DNA from: Scedosporium boydii
Lineage: Eukaryota > Ascomycota > Sordariomycetes > Microascales > Microascaceae
Assembly (NCBI GenBank): GCA_002221725.1
Contig: NJFT01000307.1
Coordinates: 1-39,182 of the forward strand
Reading direction: 5' to 3'
Length of the DNA stretch: 39,182 bases
The notes below the pieces were generated by a model. The model had not been told where the DNA came from, ran no database searches, and saw only the letters and a list, made by a program, of their open reading frames with translations. The position numbers were made by a program, and so were the translations under genes. This document shows, piece after piece, positions 1 to 9,378 of the stretch; positions within the stretch are counted from its first letter, which is position 1, and every line of letters starts with the position of its first letter.

Positions 1-576
1 ACTACATAATCCTCACCCTCGCCTCGCCCCTGACTCTGAAGCTGTCCGCCAACGATTCCGCTCTGACTCGGCTTGGTTGGAGCGCTGCCTCCACACACAC
101 ACGCATACCAACGACACACACACGACATCCTGCAGTGACTCAACTCAGGCCGTTGCGAAAAGGGAGTGCGAGTTTACTCGTACATGAAAGGCGAGAGAAA
201 ATCATAGAAAAGAAAAAGGGGGAAGAGAAACATAATAGGGAGAATTCCTTCGAGTTGTTTCGCAAGACTATGGAGTGTCTCCTGTCTCCTTCATACACAC
301 CCCCATCCACATCATCCGCCTCCTCTCACTCGAGCCGCCCCGATCCACTCTTACAACTCAGTCGAGAACGACAGCTGACCGACACTGAATAAGACCGCCT
401 CTTTCCTCCTCTCTTAGCCCTACCCGCCTTTTTTTTTTTTTCGTCCTTTTCACGTTCTTCTTTTATTGACCTTAATATTTCAATTCTTCTTCTCGTCTCT
501 TCGTCCCACCTGCAAGAGCATAATCCACGTCTTCGTTCCACCGAGACTCATTCCCGGACAGCGTCGTTCGGGAAAG
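1..576 (+). promoter_or_regulatory. Upstream/leader region of the LaeA-like gene
   Basis: No gene is supported here. The stretch holds a CA-rich simple repeat at about 91-124, a purine-rich block at about 165-240, and a strong C/T-rich run at about 395-520 that includes a run of T at 429-441. C/T-rich tracts just before the ATG at 577 are typical of fungal core promoters and 5' leaders. No clear TATA box was seen. The small open frames here show no family resemblance. The functional role is inferred from position and composition only. Confidence 0.4.
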
Positions 577-1823
577 ATGAATGAGTCCAACGGGCCCCAA
601 GGCCAGCAGGACTTTGGCAGCTCGCTTCACTCAAATGATGCCGATATGGACTTTACATCCGACTACGAGCCGTCTTCGGCTTCATCGGGCTTCACATCTA
701 TAGAAACCGCTACTAAATATCACATCTACGAAAACGGACGGTAGGCTCTGTCCTTCTCCTCCACCTCAATATGCTGTCATCATATACTAACAACTCATTT
801 CTTCACGCGAAACAGCCGGTATCAAGCATTCGTCGAAGGGAGGTATCCGCTCCCAAATGATGAAGGCGAGCTCAATCGCGAGGAAATCAAGCACTCTATG
901 GCCAAGGTTGTCACCGGCTCTTCTATAGGCTTAGCTCCTATGGGTGACAGTCCACAAAAGATTATCGACCTTGGCACCGGGTCTGGGGTATGGGCCATTG
1001 AGGGTAAGTTTGAAACCAGAGAGGGGGAAGGGGAGAATAAAAAGAGCTATCCCTTTCCGCAATGCAGTACAGTTTCTCACCTTTCATCTCACAGCCGCAG
1101 ACCGATACCCCAGCGCCCATGTTATCGGCATAGATCTCTCCCCCATCCAACCCTACTTCGCTCCGCCCAACGTCGAATGGAAAATCGACGACCTGGAAGC
1201 CGACTGGCCCCCAGCCTACCGTAATGCGGATTACATCCACGCCCGCTGCTTCATCACCACCATCCGAAATCCCACCAAACTAATATCCTCCGTCTACGAG
1301 TAAGTGTCCATCCTTCACCCGTTTTGCCCCCCTTCCCTCACTAACACACGATCCCAGACATCTCCGCCCCGGCGGCTGGGTCGAATTCGAAGACATAACC
1401 CCCATCCCCGTCTTCGAGCCGACAACCTCCCCACCATCCCCCTCCTCCCTCCTCCTCACCCGCTTCTTCTCCCTCCTCAACACCGACTTCGCCCACCGCT
1501 ACGGCTGGAGCCCCTCCCTCCCTTCCCACCTCCCCACGGCCCTCTCCTCCGCCGGCCTCGTCAACGTCGGCGTCCGCCGCGAAAGGTTACCCCTGGGGCC
1601 CCGACCCCGCGCCAAATCCGACGCCAAGACCCGCGAGGTCGCCCTCTACATGCAGCTCCTCGTCGACGGCCTCGTTGCCGGCGTATTGGCGAAGCATAGG
1701 GAGCTAGACCTCACGGGCGAGGAGGCGGAGGTTTTGGCGAAGGGGGTGGAGGCTGCCGTTAGGGATCCGGGGGTTTGTGGGTTTCTTTGGTGGACTTCTG
1801 TATGGGCGCAGAAACCGGGTTAA
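577..1823 (+). CDS. LaeA-like (TAM-type) SAM-dependent methyltransferase
   Basis: Four exons are supported by frame and splice signals: 577-740, 816-1003, 1095-1299 and 1358-1823, giving 340 residues. The N-terminus (about 1-45) is acidic and Ser-rich. The conserved core begins with an ENGRRY-like segment near residue 52 and YPLPND at 65-70. It then has the SAM-binding glycine loop DLGTGSG at 106-112, the acidic-loop region VIGIDLSPIQP in exon 3, and the family hallmark HLRPGGWVEFED at 187-198. The family includes LaeA, a nuclear regulator of secondary metabolism working with velvet proteins, and many LaeA-like (Llm) paralogues of unknown substrate. I favour a paralogue rather than true LaeA, because paralogues are far commoner and the N-terminus is short. 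The ATG at 577 opens exon 1 in frame with the conserved core. All three introns are 54-91 nt. The substrate is unknown. Confidence 0.88.
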
Positions 1824-3638
1824 AAATGGTTTCTTGTTTCATCCTCGGTCCAGTTTCTTCCTTTTTTTCTTTTCCTCAGACTCCCATTCGAGTGCGTTTT
1901 ACGATGAAACCCCTTGCCTTTTCCATACCGGAATTCTGCGAGAGCGAATACCCTGAAATTCGAGGTAGCGAGCGAGCGATATATCTCTCCTATTCCACCC
2001 GGTACATCCATAACAACCTCTTCTCCCCCCCTTTTCATCTTTCCCCGTTTCTTTTTTTTTCCTTACTTCAATGTTCTTTGTCTCTCTTGGAACTTACAAA
2101 GAGCATCTGTATAATCAGACGGGATATTCACGGGCTCCTTTTCTTCGGCCTTTCAGCCTTTTTGGTACACGGAACGACACGACGGCTTATGAGATATGAA
2201 CGAAACCCTTTTATTCATGGTTCTCTTACGATACATTACATAACTTATGATATAGGATAATATAGGATAGAAGGGAATATATATAGTGCTTTTTCTTCGA
2301 TATTTTCTCCATATCCTCGAGGTCGTTTTGTCTTCGCCCAAGAAAAAAGAAACCCCCTTGCTTGCTAGTTATACTAAATCAAGAGGGTCTAAGCAATACC
2401 TTCTAGGCACTGCTTACGCTGATGCATCAGTCTTGTACACCTGATCTCCTAGCATCCGCCTTGCAGGCCTGGTTCCTCGGCTCTCCTCTGCGTTGATGCC
2501 TGGGAACTGGGACCTCCCATCATTTCAGCATCACCTTCTTAGGCAGAGCTAGGTTCCGAAAGCCCTTCTATCATCAACATCAAGGCCTGATAGACAAGGG
2601 CAATACATTTAGTGAAGTGCGGCCAGCAAGAGCAGCCGGCGACGACTTCCCCGAGTGACTAGGCCCCCTCGCTTGTGAGGGAAGGAACGGCTCGAGAATG
2701 GGAGAGCAAAGAGTGTCAGTCATGACTGTTCGCCAAGCCTTAGGGAAGGTGTGCCCTTCGGCAGCTCAGTTCAAGAGAAGTGTCGCGATGGCACCTTTCC
2801 CGCCTCTTATTTACCCGAGTCAAAACCGAGGACGGTCTCATGGATTCGAATCTTTCTAGACTTCCAAATCCCCAGCGGGCAAGTTCTTGGGCGCGTTTCG
2901 TGCAGAAAGCCAACCACATACAGATCTTTCCTGGCACCCTAACTTCTCTCTTTCTCCATTAGGCGTAACCGATGTGCGCTGCGTGTCGAGGCTGACGCGA
3001 GGCGGCTTTCCTTCTTTTATCCTAGGTTAAGCTTATAGATATTGGACTTGGAAGCACTCTTCTCCACCACACGCCCTACGACTCCAATCGCGCCCATCTT
3101 TCGATCGCCGTCGACTTCCCTTCAAGATGGCCGCCCTGTGGCATCCCACACCTACTTCCTATCATGACCATGCCCATTCACGAATCTACCCTCTTTGACC
3201 CGCGCGACGAGCAACCTGTGCTCTGGGTTTATGGTCCGAAGGGAGAGGGGATTGGAGGATTGGCTGGCTAGTATTGCTATTAGAGCTGGCTCTAGCGGAT
3301 TATTAGGTTGCAGTTAGCGTTCATCCACGAAGGCTTTGAAGCCAATGTTATATCGTTACCAAAATTTCTTCCCACTAGTTGCAAGAGAGATCTACCTAGT
3401 CCAAGGAAAGATCAGGCGGCTATGAACAAGCGAAGTATGTCGATGTGGTAGTGGAGAGACTAAGAAGCATATCTTTAGATCGAGGTAGCCTTGGCCTTAC
3501 GCCTTACACTCTTATGACTTCGAAAAATTGAACCTACTATAGTAGCGGCCTCATATCTTCACTAGATTTACCTTTCATGGAGTCCTTATGACATGTGAAT
3601 CCGGCTAGAAATTACATGAAGACATCTGAAGAACCAGC
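1824..3638. other. Intergenic region without a recognisable gene
   Basis: The first part is the T-rich 3' flank of the methyltransferase gene, with AT-rich sequence around 2220-2300. Open frames at 2740-2962 on both strands overlap one another and show no domain. A 35-codon frame at 3164-3271 (+) contains WVYGPKGEG, which faintly recalls a P-loop entry sequence. It is too short to call and lacks the GKS/T of a real Walker A motif. It could be decayed coding DNA. Confidence 0.35.
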
Positions 3639-4293
3639 TTGACTATAAAACACACGACGGCCCCATCCTCACCAGCCCCGAAGGAAAATACCCGCCGAGG
3701 CCCCGTCAACACGGTACTAATTTCCATCTCTGATTCCACCGAGACCCTCCTTTTGCCATCTCGAGGTATGAATAGTCGTCCATTGCCCAGTATGGAGCCA
3801 ACTACCGACTTTGCCAACAAGTCCAGGGAAGATTGCCGGAGAACACTATACCATGGAATTCCCGGCGGTCTTGTTTGCCTAGCGAGATCCTCCCATCCAT
3901 TTGACGAGCCGCCACAGGAACCAGGTTCCTCCGTACATCGTACTCCCGTCCGCTTATTTCCCGTTGGCAAAGAACACAAGATCACCAAAGAATACGAAGG
4001 GATACGCGACCAGATCCGTGACGCGTGCAACGGCATGGACTGGAAGGCGATCGGAGTCTATCGGCTTGGGTGGAGGCCAAAGCCTCAGGATAACCCTGTC
4101 GTGGTATTCGTGCGCGTACGCCGCGACGACACGGCCGTCGACAAAGCTAAAATTGCGGTAGCCGAGATTGAAAAAATTCTGTCGGAGTAAGGTCCCCCGG
4201 ATAGTTGTCCTCTCGCGACGTCGACAAGGCTAACGCGTAGTTGATAGGGCTGATATGCAAGACGTACATGTACACGTCGCTGGGGAGCCGTGA
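3639..4293 (+). CDS. Hypothetical protein, probably truncated copy of a fungal multi-copy family
   Basis: Exon 1 (3639-4186) encodes about 182 residues. A GTAAGG donor at 4187, a CTAAC branch point at 4230-4234 and an AG at 4246-4247 define a 61-nt intron. Exon 2 then adds a short tail with DMQDVHVHV before TGA at 4291-4293. The order GIPGGLVCLARSS, a 'PVGKEH' segment, a WKAIGVYRLGW segment, then VVVFVRV and a final DVHV resembles a widespread ascomycete hypothetical family, as I remember it. In that family the protein continues well beyond DVHVEI, so this copy looks C-terminally truncated. A GTGAGT at 4290-4295 could be a further donor, but the sequence after it shows no matching exon. The first 50 residues are low in recognisable conservation, so the true start may be internal. 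No function is known. Confidence 0.5.
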
Positions 4294-4771
4294 GTATAAC
4301 ATGACGGCGATGACTGCTAGTGGGATGTCGAAGGTTTGTTGTATTCTGCGAGTTCGTCGTGATGGGTGCTGTGCGACTTGGTTCAAACGAGACACTCTCT
4401 GGACACCTTGCCCAACGCTTGTCGTGTTAGTGTTTGAGCTTTATTGGAAAGTTCCCTTCCGTATTGTCGAACACTAAATACTACGGAAAATCCTTAATTT
4501 CTTGGGGGATTCCCTTTTGCCTCATGAAATATCTTTCTGGAGTGTGGCTGTAGGTATCTCTCGACTAAAGTGGAATTTGACATGATCTCCTTACACATGC
4601 TCTTCCCAGTTCCACCCATCCCAAAAACGAGGGCGCGTCGAGGCGACGGAAATAAAGAAGAAATAAAACAAAATAGCGCAAAAAAAAATTATAAAAAGAA
4701 TTGCAAGTTAAAGGAAGAAAAAAAAATATCGGGACCCGCCGTTGCCAGCTTACCGCGAAAAACCTATTACA
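4294..4771. other. Intergenic, AT-rich, with A-rich blocks
   Basis: No gene was recognised. The sequence at 4645-4735 is strongly A-rich on the + strand (T-rich on the minus strand). It includes a 9-nt A run near 4680 and another near 4720, just downstream (in minus orientation) of the tRNA-like element. The T-rich minus strand could act as a backup pol III terminator for that element; this is inference from position. Confidence 0.3.
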
Positions 4772-4836
4772 TCCCGGTCCGACCTGGGGTCGAACCCAGA
4801 CCACCTCAAGCGCTTTCAACCAGCAGCCAAGAGGGA
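4772..4836 (-). ncRNA. tRNA-like element (degenerate tRNA or tRNA-derived relic)
   Basis: Read on the minus strand, 4796-4786 is GGTTCGACCCC, which matches the pol III box B / T-loop consensus. It sits in a T-stem-like hairpin with CTGGG and CCCAG arms. About 33 nt upstream is TGGCTGCTGG, a weak box A-like sequence beside a short D-stem-like GCT/AGC pairing. Ends TCCC and GGGA can pair as the outer part of an acceptor stem. A T5 run lies at 4762-4758, ten bases past the 3' end, as expected of a pol III terminator. The A-to-B spacing is too short for an anticodon arm, and the rest of the acceptor stem mismatches, so this is not an intact tRNA. A tRNA pseudogene or SINE-like head is likelier. 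No amino acid is assigned. Confidence 0.28.
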
Positions 4837-4861
4837 ACGGATTTAACTAGCAGCTTGGCTG
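4824..4861. repeat. Short inverted repeat
   Basis: CAGCCAAG at 4824-4831 is exactly reverse-complementary to CTTGGCTG at 4854-4861, with a 22-nt spacer. The arms extend imperfectly outwards. It overlaps the 5' flank of the tRNA-like element and may be part of its decayed structure or an unrelated hairpin. Confidence 0.4.
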
Positions 4862-5131
4862 GCTGATCCCTTAACGTCACTGACATTTATTGATCGTTAT
4901 ATGCTTTACTCGGCGTAGTTGCTGGGCCAGGTGGTTCCTTCCTCTAGGGATCGGCTTGGCTCGCTCCTGCGCTCAAGTTGCGCGGCGCTCTCGTCACCAG
5001 ATAAGTCTGCCGACGATGTCGACTCGCTCATTTTAAGTTAATGTGCGTCAGAGACATGGAATCACTCGTTCCTGGGGGTTCGCCAGGCCGAATAATGGTC
5101 TACAGTACTATTCATGTCCCGGAAATTCCAT
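4837..5131. other. Intergenic between tRNA-like element and transcription factor 3' end
   Basis: No gene was seen. The right part is the 3' flank of the minus-strand transcription factor gene. Small open frames here are antisense to, or beyond the end of, that gene. Confidence 0.35.
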
Positions 5132-8097
5132 CTACTGATACATATCCATTTGTCCTCCCCCCATTCCACCACCCCCTTGTCCAAAATCAGCCAGTCCCCC
5201 CGAGTTATACTCCTGCATAATATAGCTCCAATCCATATCCGCGAAATCTTGCCCCTGCCCTTGTCCACTAACCTGCCTCCGCTGCCTCTCCTGCTCCTCG
5301 GGCGGAATATGCGGACTAATCAACGGCGCCATGTTGACCTGCCCGAGAGGTCGTTGCGGGGTGGATATCCCGGCGCCGCTCACGCTAGACGCCACGGACG
5401 CAGGGAACCCAGGAGACCCACCGGTCGGCCCTCCCCCTCCCATCATCATACCTCCCATAAACGAAGACGTCGAAGCCCCGTCATCCATCTCCCGACCCCT
5501 AGGCCCTCCTCCTCCGACTCCTTTATTACTATTCCTCGACTTTTCCGTATGCGCCCTCAACTCCGCCATCCACCTCGGCTCAGCCACCGTCTCCCCCAAC
5601 TCCCTCTGCGCCGCCTCATGCGCATCCCACGCCTTGACGAAAAGCCGCGCGAAAGCCATGTGCATGGGATTATGCAGCATATTCATGAGGCCCCTGCGCT
5701 CGTAGCTCTCCGTGAGGGCGTCCCAGGCGCGCTCGACGGCGGCGCCCGTAGTGCGTCGGCGGAGCTCGTTGACGAGGAACATGTAGGCGGGGAAGGGGAA
5801 GTGCATGTAGGTGAACCACTTGTAGGAGCGGAGGGAAGGGGCGTTCTGGAGGACGTTGTCGTATTCGATGAGTTGGATGGCTTCGTGGAAGAGGGAGTCG
5901 CGCTTGGCTTGGTCTAAGGGGTGTTGTTGGTTTTGCTGTTGCTGGTCTTGCGAGAGGGGGTTGTCTTGACCGTAGCCTATGTGGACGAGGAAGGCGATGA
6001 TGCGCATCTTGCAGATCAATTGTCGGACCATGGTGAGGGTGAAGAAGTGGAGCGGGATGCGCTCGTCACAGTGCCGGAGATATTGGTTCTCGATATGGGC
6101 GGAGAAACCGTCCAGGGTGTAGCTGATGTTATCCCTGGGTACGACTCGCACCGTCGGGATGGGCGGGCCTGAGGCGCCAGAGCCGGAATTCGGCGTGCTG
6201 GCACCCGCTGCGACGCCGCTGCTACCCCCGGGAGTGGATGAGCTCGCGGGGGTTGGCAGGCTAGCAGGACCGCTGTCGGAGGGCGCGTTTGGCTTGATAG
6301 GGGTATCCCGTTGCGAATCGCTCCTCACAATCAACGACATTTCTAACCTGGCTAGGCAGAAGAGCATTTCGGTAGCACCCGCATGCGGTGTGGGCGGCTC
6401 CTTGCCGTCGACGTGCAGGTCGGCGTCATTGATGTTGAGCGGAAACTTGGTATCACTAGCAAATGAGAGAGCCGTGACGGTAGAGCCGGTCATCTCGCCG
6501 ATACGCCCGTCATAAGCAACTAGGGTCCACCAGAGACGACGGCGTTGTTCGACCTCGAAGGGCGAATAGCCCATAAGGGCCGGGTCGCGGTGTAGACCCA
6601 TTCGTTGAGCCATGCGGACTGCAATTGCAATAAGGCAGAAGATTTGGCGAGGATCCATGAATTGTCGGACACCAATCTAGATTCAAGTTAATAAAGTCAG
6701 CAATCATAATGTCCGTGGGGGCAATAGATGAAGGAAATCATACGAGGTATAAAGTGTACGCCTGAAGCACCATAAGTTCATTTGTTCTCATGAACCCCGC
6801 ATTAATCAGAGCTTGCTGCAGCGCCGAGTGGAACCTGCTCATCAACATCGTTTTGGACTCGTTAAAGGTATCTAGCGCCTCTTGTTCCTCCATACTGTTC
6901 ACAGCAGTCAGATAGATAGCAAACATGAGGGCCTCTAGGGGCCTCGGCGTCTCATCAAGTCTAGCCGACGCCTCGATGATCTTGCCCTGTATGGTCGGTG
7001 TGTGGGTCAGGCGGAGGAGGGGGTTTACTCGATTGATGTAGACCTGCCATAGCTGGAAGATGTGGATGGCTGGCGGGTGAAGGTGAGCGACGGAAGTGGT
7101 GCGGCCGCCGACCATGAAGGGGAAGCCCTCCTGGTTCTCGTACATCTTGTCGAAGGCTTGGTGGACTTTGGAACCCTCGACCTCTTCTTCGGATGAGTCG
7201 AAGAGTAGCTCTTCACTGGCGCGGAACTAGAATTGATGTTAGTCGAGTTCACAGCGATGTGGGCTCATTGGTGAGAAAGGAGTGAAGTGAGACAGATCCA
7301 TCATGGATGGATGGACGGGATAGATGGACGGATGGATGGCATATAGCAGGGTCTTAGAATGGCCCTGCAATTCGCGACGCCGGCCGCGGCAAGATAAAGA
7401 CATAGGAGAAAAGGCCCCTTACCTCCTTGTGAAATGGAATCCAGTTCGGCGATCTGTATGATTGTCAGTCTCTGTGATACAACATACCCAGGTTACATCT
7501 CATCTCATCCAACAACAAAAGACAAACTCACCTCTCAGCCTGTGACTTCCTCCCCGAGCTCAAAGACGCCGAAGTACTCAACTTCGGACTCGTCCTCAAC
7601 CCCTCAAAATCCGTCTCGAGCTCCGTCACCTCATCGTTCCCTCCTCCCCCGCCACCATCGGCACCCCCTTGACCAGAAAGCAACTCGGGATGAATACTCT
7701 CAAACTTGATATTATTCTCGGAAAGTAAGCCCTCGTACTTTTTCAACCTCTCGATGAGATCCTTCTCCTGCAGGCGCTTCTTCCGACGCCTCGGAGGCTG
7801 GGGTGGCACGACGCGGCACTCGACGCGGGCCTTGACGCAGTTGGCGCATGGTTTGTTCTTGTCGCAGCGGACCTTGCGCTGTTGGCAGAGCACGCAGGAC
7901 GTGCCCCTGGTGAGTTTGATGGCGGCCATGTCGACCTGGGAGTGGGGCAGCTGCTGCTGGTCTTTGTCCTGGGGTTGCTGGTTGGAAGTTGGATTGGCAG
8001 CATTAGAAGCAGCAATGGCAGAAGCAGTAGCGCCGGACGTCCTTGCAGAAGGAGGTGAGACCGTGACGGCCGGAACTTGGGGCGGTTCCCCAGCCAT
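5132..8097 (-). CDS. Zn2Cys6 transcription factor with fungal middle homology region
   Basis: Four exons on the minus strand: 8097-7532, 7453-7423, 7226-6744 and 6676-5132, in frame throughout, giving 874 residues. The DNA-binding cluster has cysteines at 68, 71, 78, 84, 87 and 94 (C-x2-C-x6-C-x5-C-x2-C-x6-C). It is followed by a basic linker PPRRRKKRLQ and a likely dimerising coiled coil at about 110-135. The fungal-specific TF domain follows, with HPPAIHIFQLWQVYINRVNP, then RMAQRMGLHRD and RRRLWWTLVAYDGRIGEMTG across exons 3 and 4. An Ala/Gln-rich N-terminus and a Gly-rich, acidic C-terminus could be activation regions. The junctions use TTCTAG and AATCTAG acceptors with CTAAC/TTAAC-like branch points. 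Target genes are unknown. The MFS gene about 4.7 kb away is the nearest plausible target, but nothing in the sequence shows this. Confidence 0.9.
7227..7422 (-). repeat. GATG-type microsatellite inside intron 2 of the Zn2Cys6 gene
   Basis: The intron between the 31-nt exon 2 and exon 3 contains interrupted GGAT/GATG repeats on the + strand at about 7301-7340. The intron is longer (196 nt) than the other two in the gene. A related ATGG repeat lies at 9355-9378. No function is implied. Confidence 0.55.
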
Positions 8098-8920
8098 TGG
8101 GATTCCAGTCCTCGTCAGGTAATTTTACGTTTTATTTTCTCGGGGAATTTAGCAGGCACCCTGGCTCCCGACGGTCTCCAACGAGCTGCCGGCAGCCGAA
8201 TAGACCAAGATAGGTAATACCCGAATGAAATTCGGGCTCAGAAGTGAGTGATGATGGGCGAGTAATGGGAACGAGGAAGGTTGTCCTCGGGTTCGGGTAG
8301 TTCCGTGAGGAGGTTCGGGCCCGAGACACGAGTCGAGCACCCGAGCTTGTCGCTGATGGCCGAGGAAAGCGTTGGCGGGAAGAGCTAACGTGTGTTACCT
8401 CGACTTAAATACTTCGTAGTACAATGCCTCAACTCTCACTAGCTTTGATGGCGTATTAGCTTCAATGTGCTTTGCTTCACGGTGTCCTGGTGGAGCCGGT
8501 CCCCAGCCCTATAGGTTGGCTATTTTAGGACCAAGAATAGGGCTGACTGAGGGTTATGGTATGACGAATATGAGAACAGCAAGAATAGCAGGGACTGGAG
8601 AGAGTGAAGACGGACTTGATTAGGACATCCAAGGTCACTAACAAGACGCGGTGACAGACAGCCGAGTTGACGAAGGTGACTGCTCGCTAACCTTAGATGC
8701 AGAAAGAAAGGAGGGGGTTATCCGCAGTGTTCCAAGGGGGTTTTCTTAAAACGGGGGGGGGGAAGAGCAAACTGAAAACTGATCTATCTAGATGTCTTGA
8801 TGTTCCGCAGAGACATGCGGACTACGTGAAGGGGCTGAGTTGATGTTCAATGTGAATTCAATTGCGTGGTTGACACCTCCGCGGCTCCTCGATTCTAGGC
8901 AGAAATCTTGATCAATGCTC

Positions 8921-8942
8921 GGTGAGTCGGTGAGTCGGTGAG
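8921..8942. repeat. Tandem repeat, 8-nt unit
   Basis: The unit GGTGAGTC occurs twice in full (8921-8928, 8929-8936), followed by a partial third copy. It lies in the long intergenic region; no role is evident. Confidence 0.7.
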
Positions 8943-9354
8943 GCTTGGGTAAGCGGGACGGGAAGGGGCAATCTACATCGCTGACGAAAGTGTTGGCGAA
9001 TCACGAGAATGCACAACTCAACTCACCTTCACTCTAATCTGAGAGCGACACTCGACCTTCGACTCGACCCTGGAGAGAGACAAACTCGATTGTGCGATTC
9101 CCTTGAGCTCGAATAGCACTTTTTTCTGTCGTTTCTGTGTGGGAAACTTGGAGCTGGTTTCCGGCACAATGCGTCGGACAATGGCAGGGCTGAACTAAAT
9201 GTGAAACAGTGAATGCCCGTGCGATGCGGAGAAAATAGAAGATGGTTTGATGAATTGTGATTAATTGATGATTTCCCCGCGTCCAGGCTATATTTAAATC
9301 TATCCTTCTCGTTGACGAACCTGGAATTCTTCTGGAAGGGAGGAGGAAGAGGGA

Positions 9355-9378
9355 GATGGATGGATGGATGGATGGATA
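9355..9378. repeat. GATG tetranucleotide microsatellite
   Basis: About five and a half uninterrupted copies of a GATG/GGAT unit are present in a purine-rich stretch. They lie inside open frames on both strands, which makes those frames doubtful as genes. Confidence 0.8.

Noticed and set aside
2830..2860. GATTCGAATCC-like box B on the minus strand
   Set aside because: No T-stem pairing and no box A at a suitable distance.
3164..3271. 35-codon frame with WVYGPKGEG, P-loop-like
   Set aside because: Lacks the GKS/T of a Walker A motif and is too short; kept only as a note in the intergenic entry.
5114..5917. 267-codon frame on +
   Set aside because: Antisense to the transcription factor's C-terminal half; His/Arg/Pro-rich shadow.
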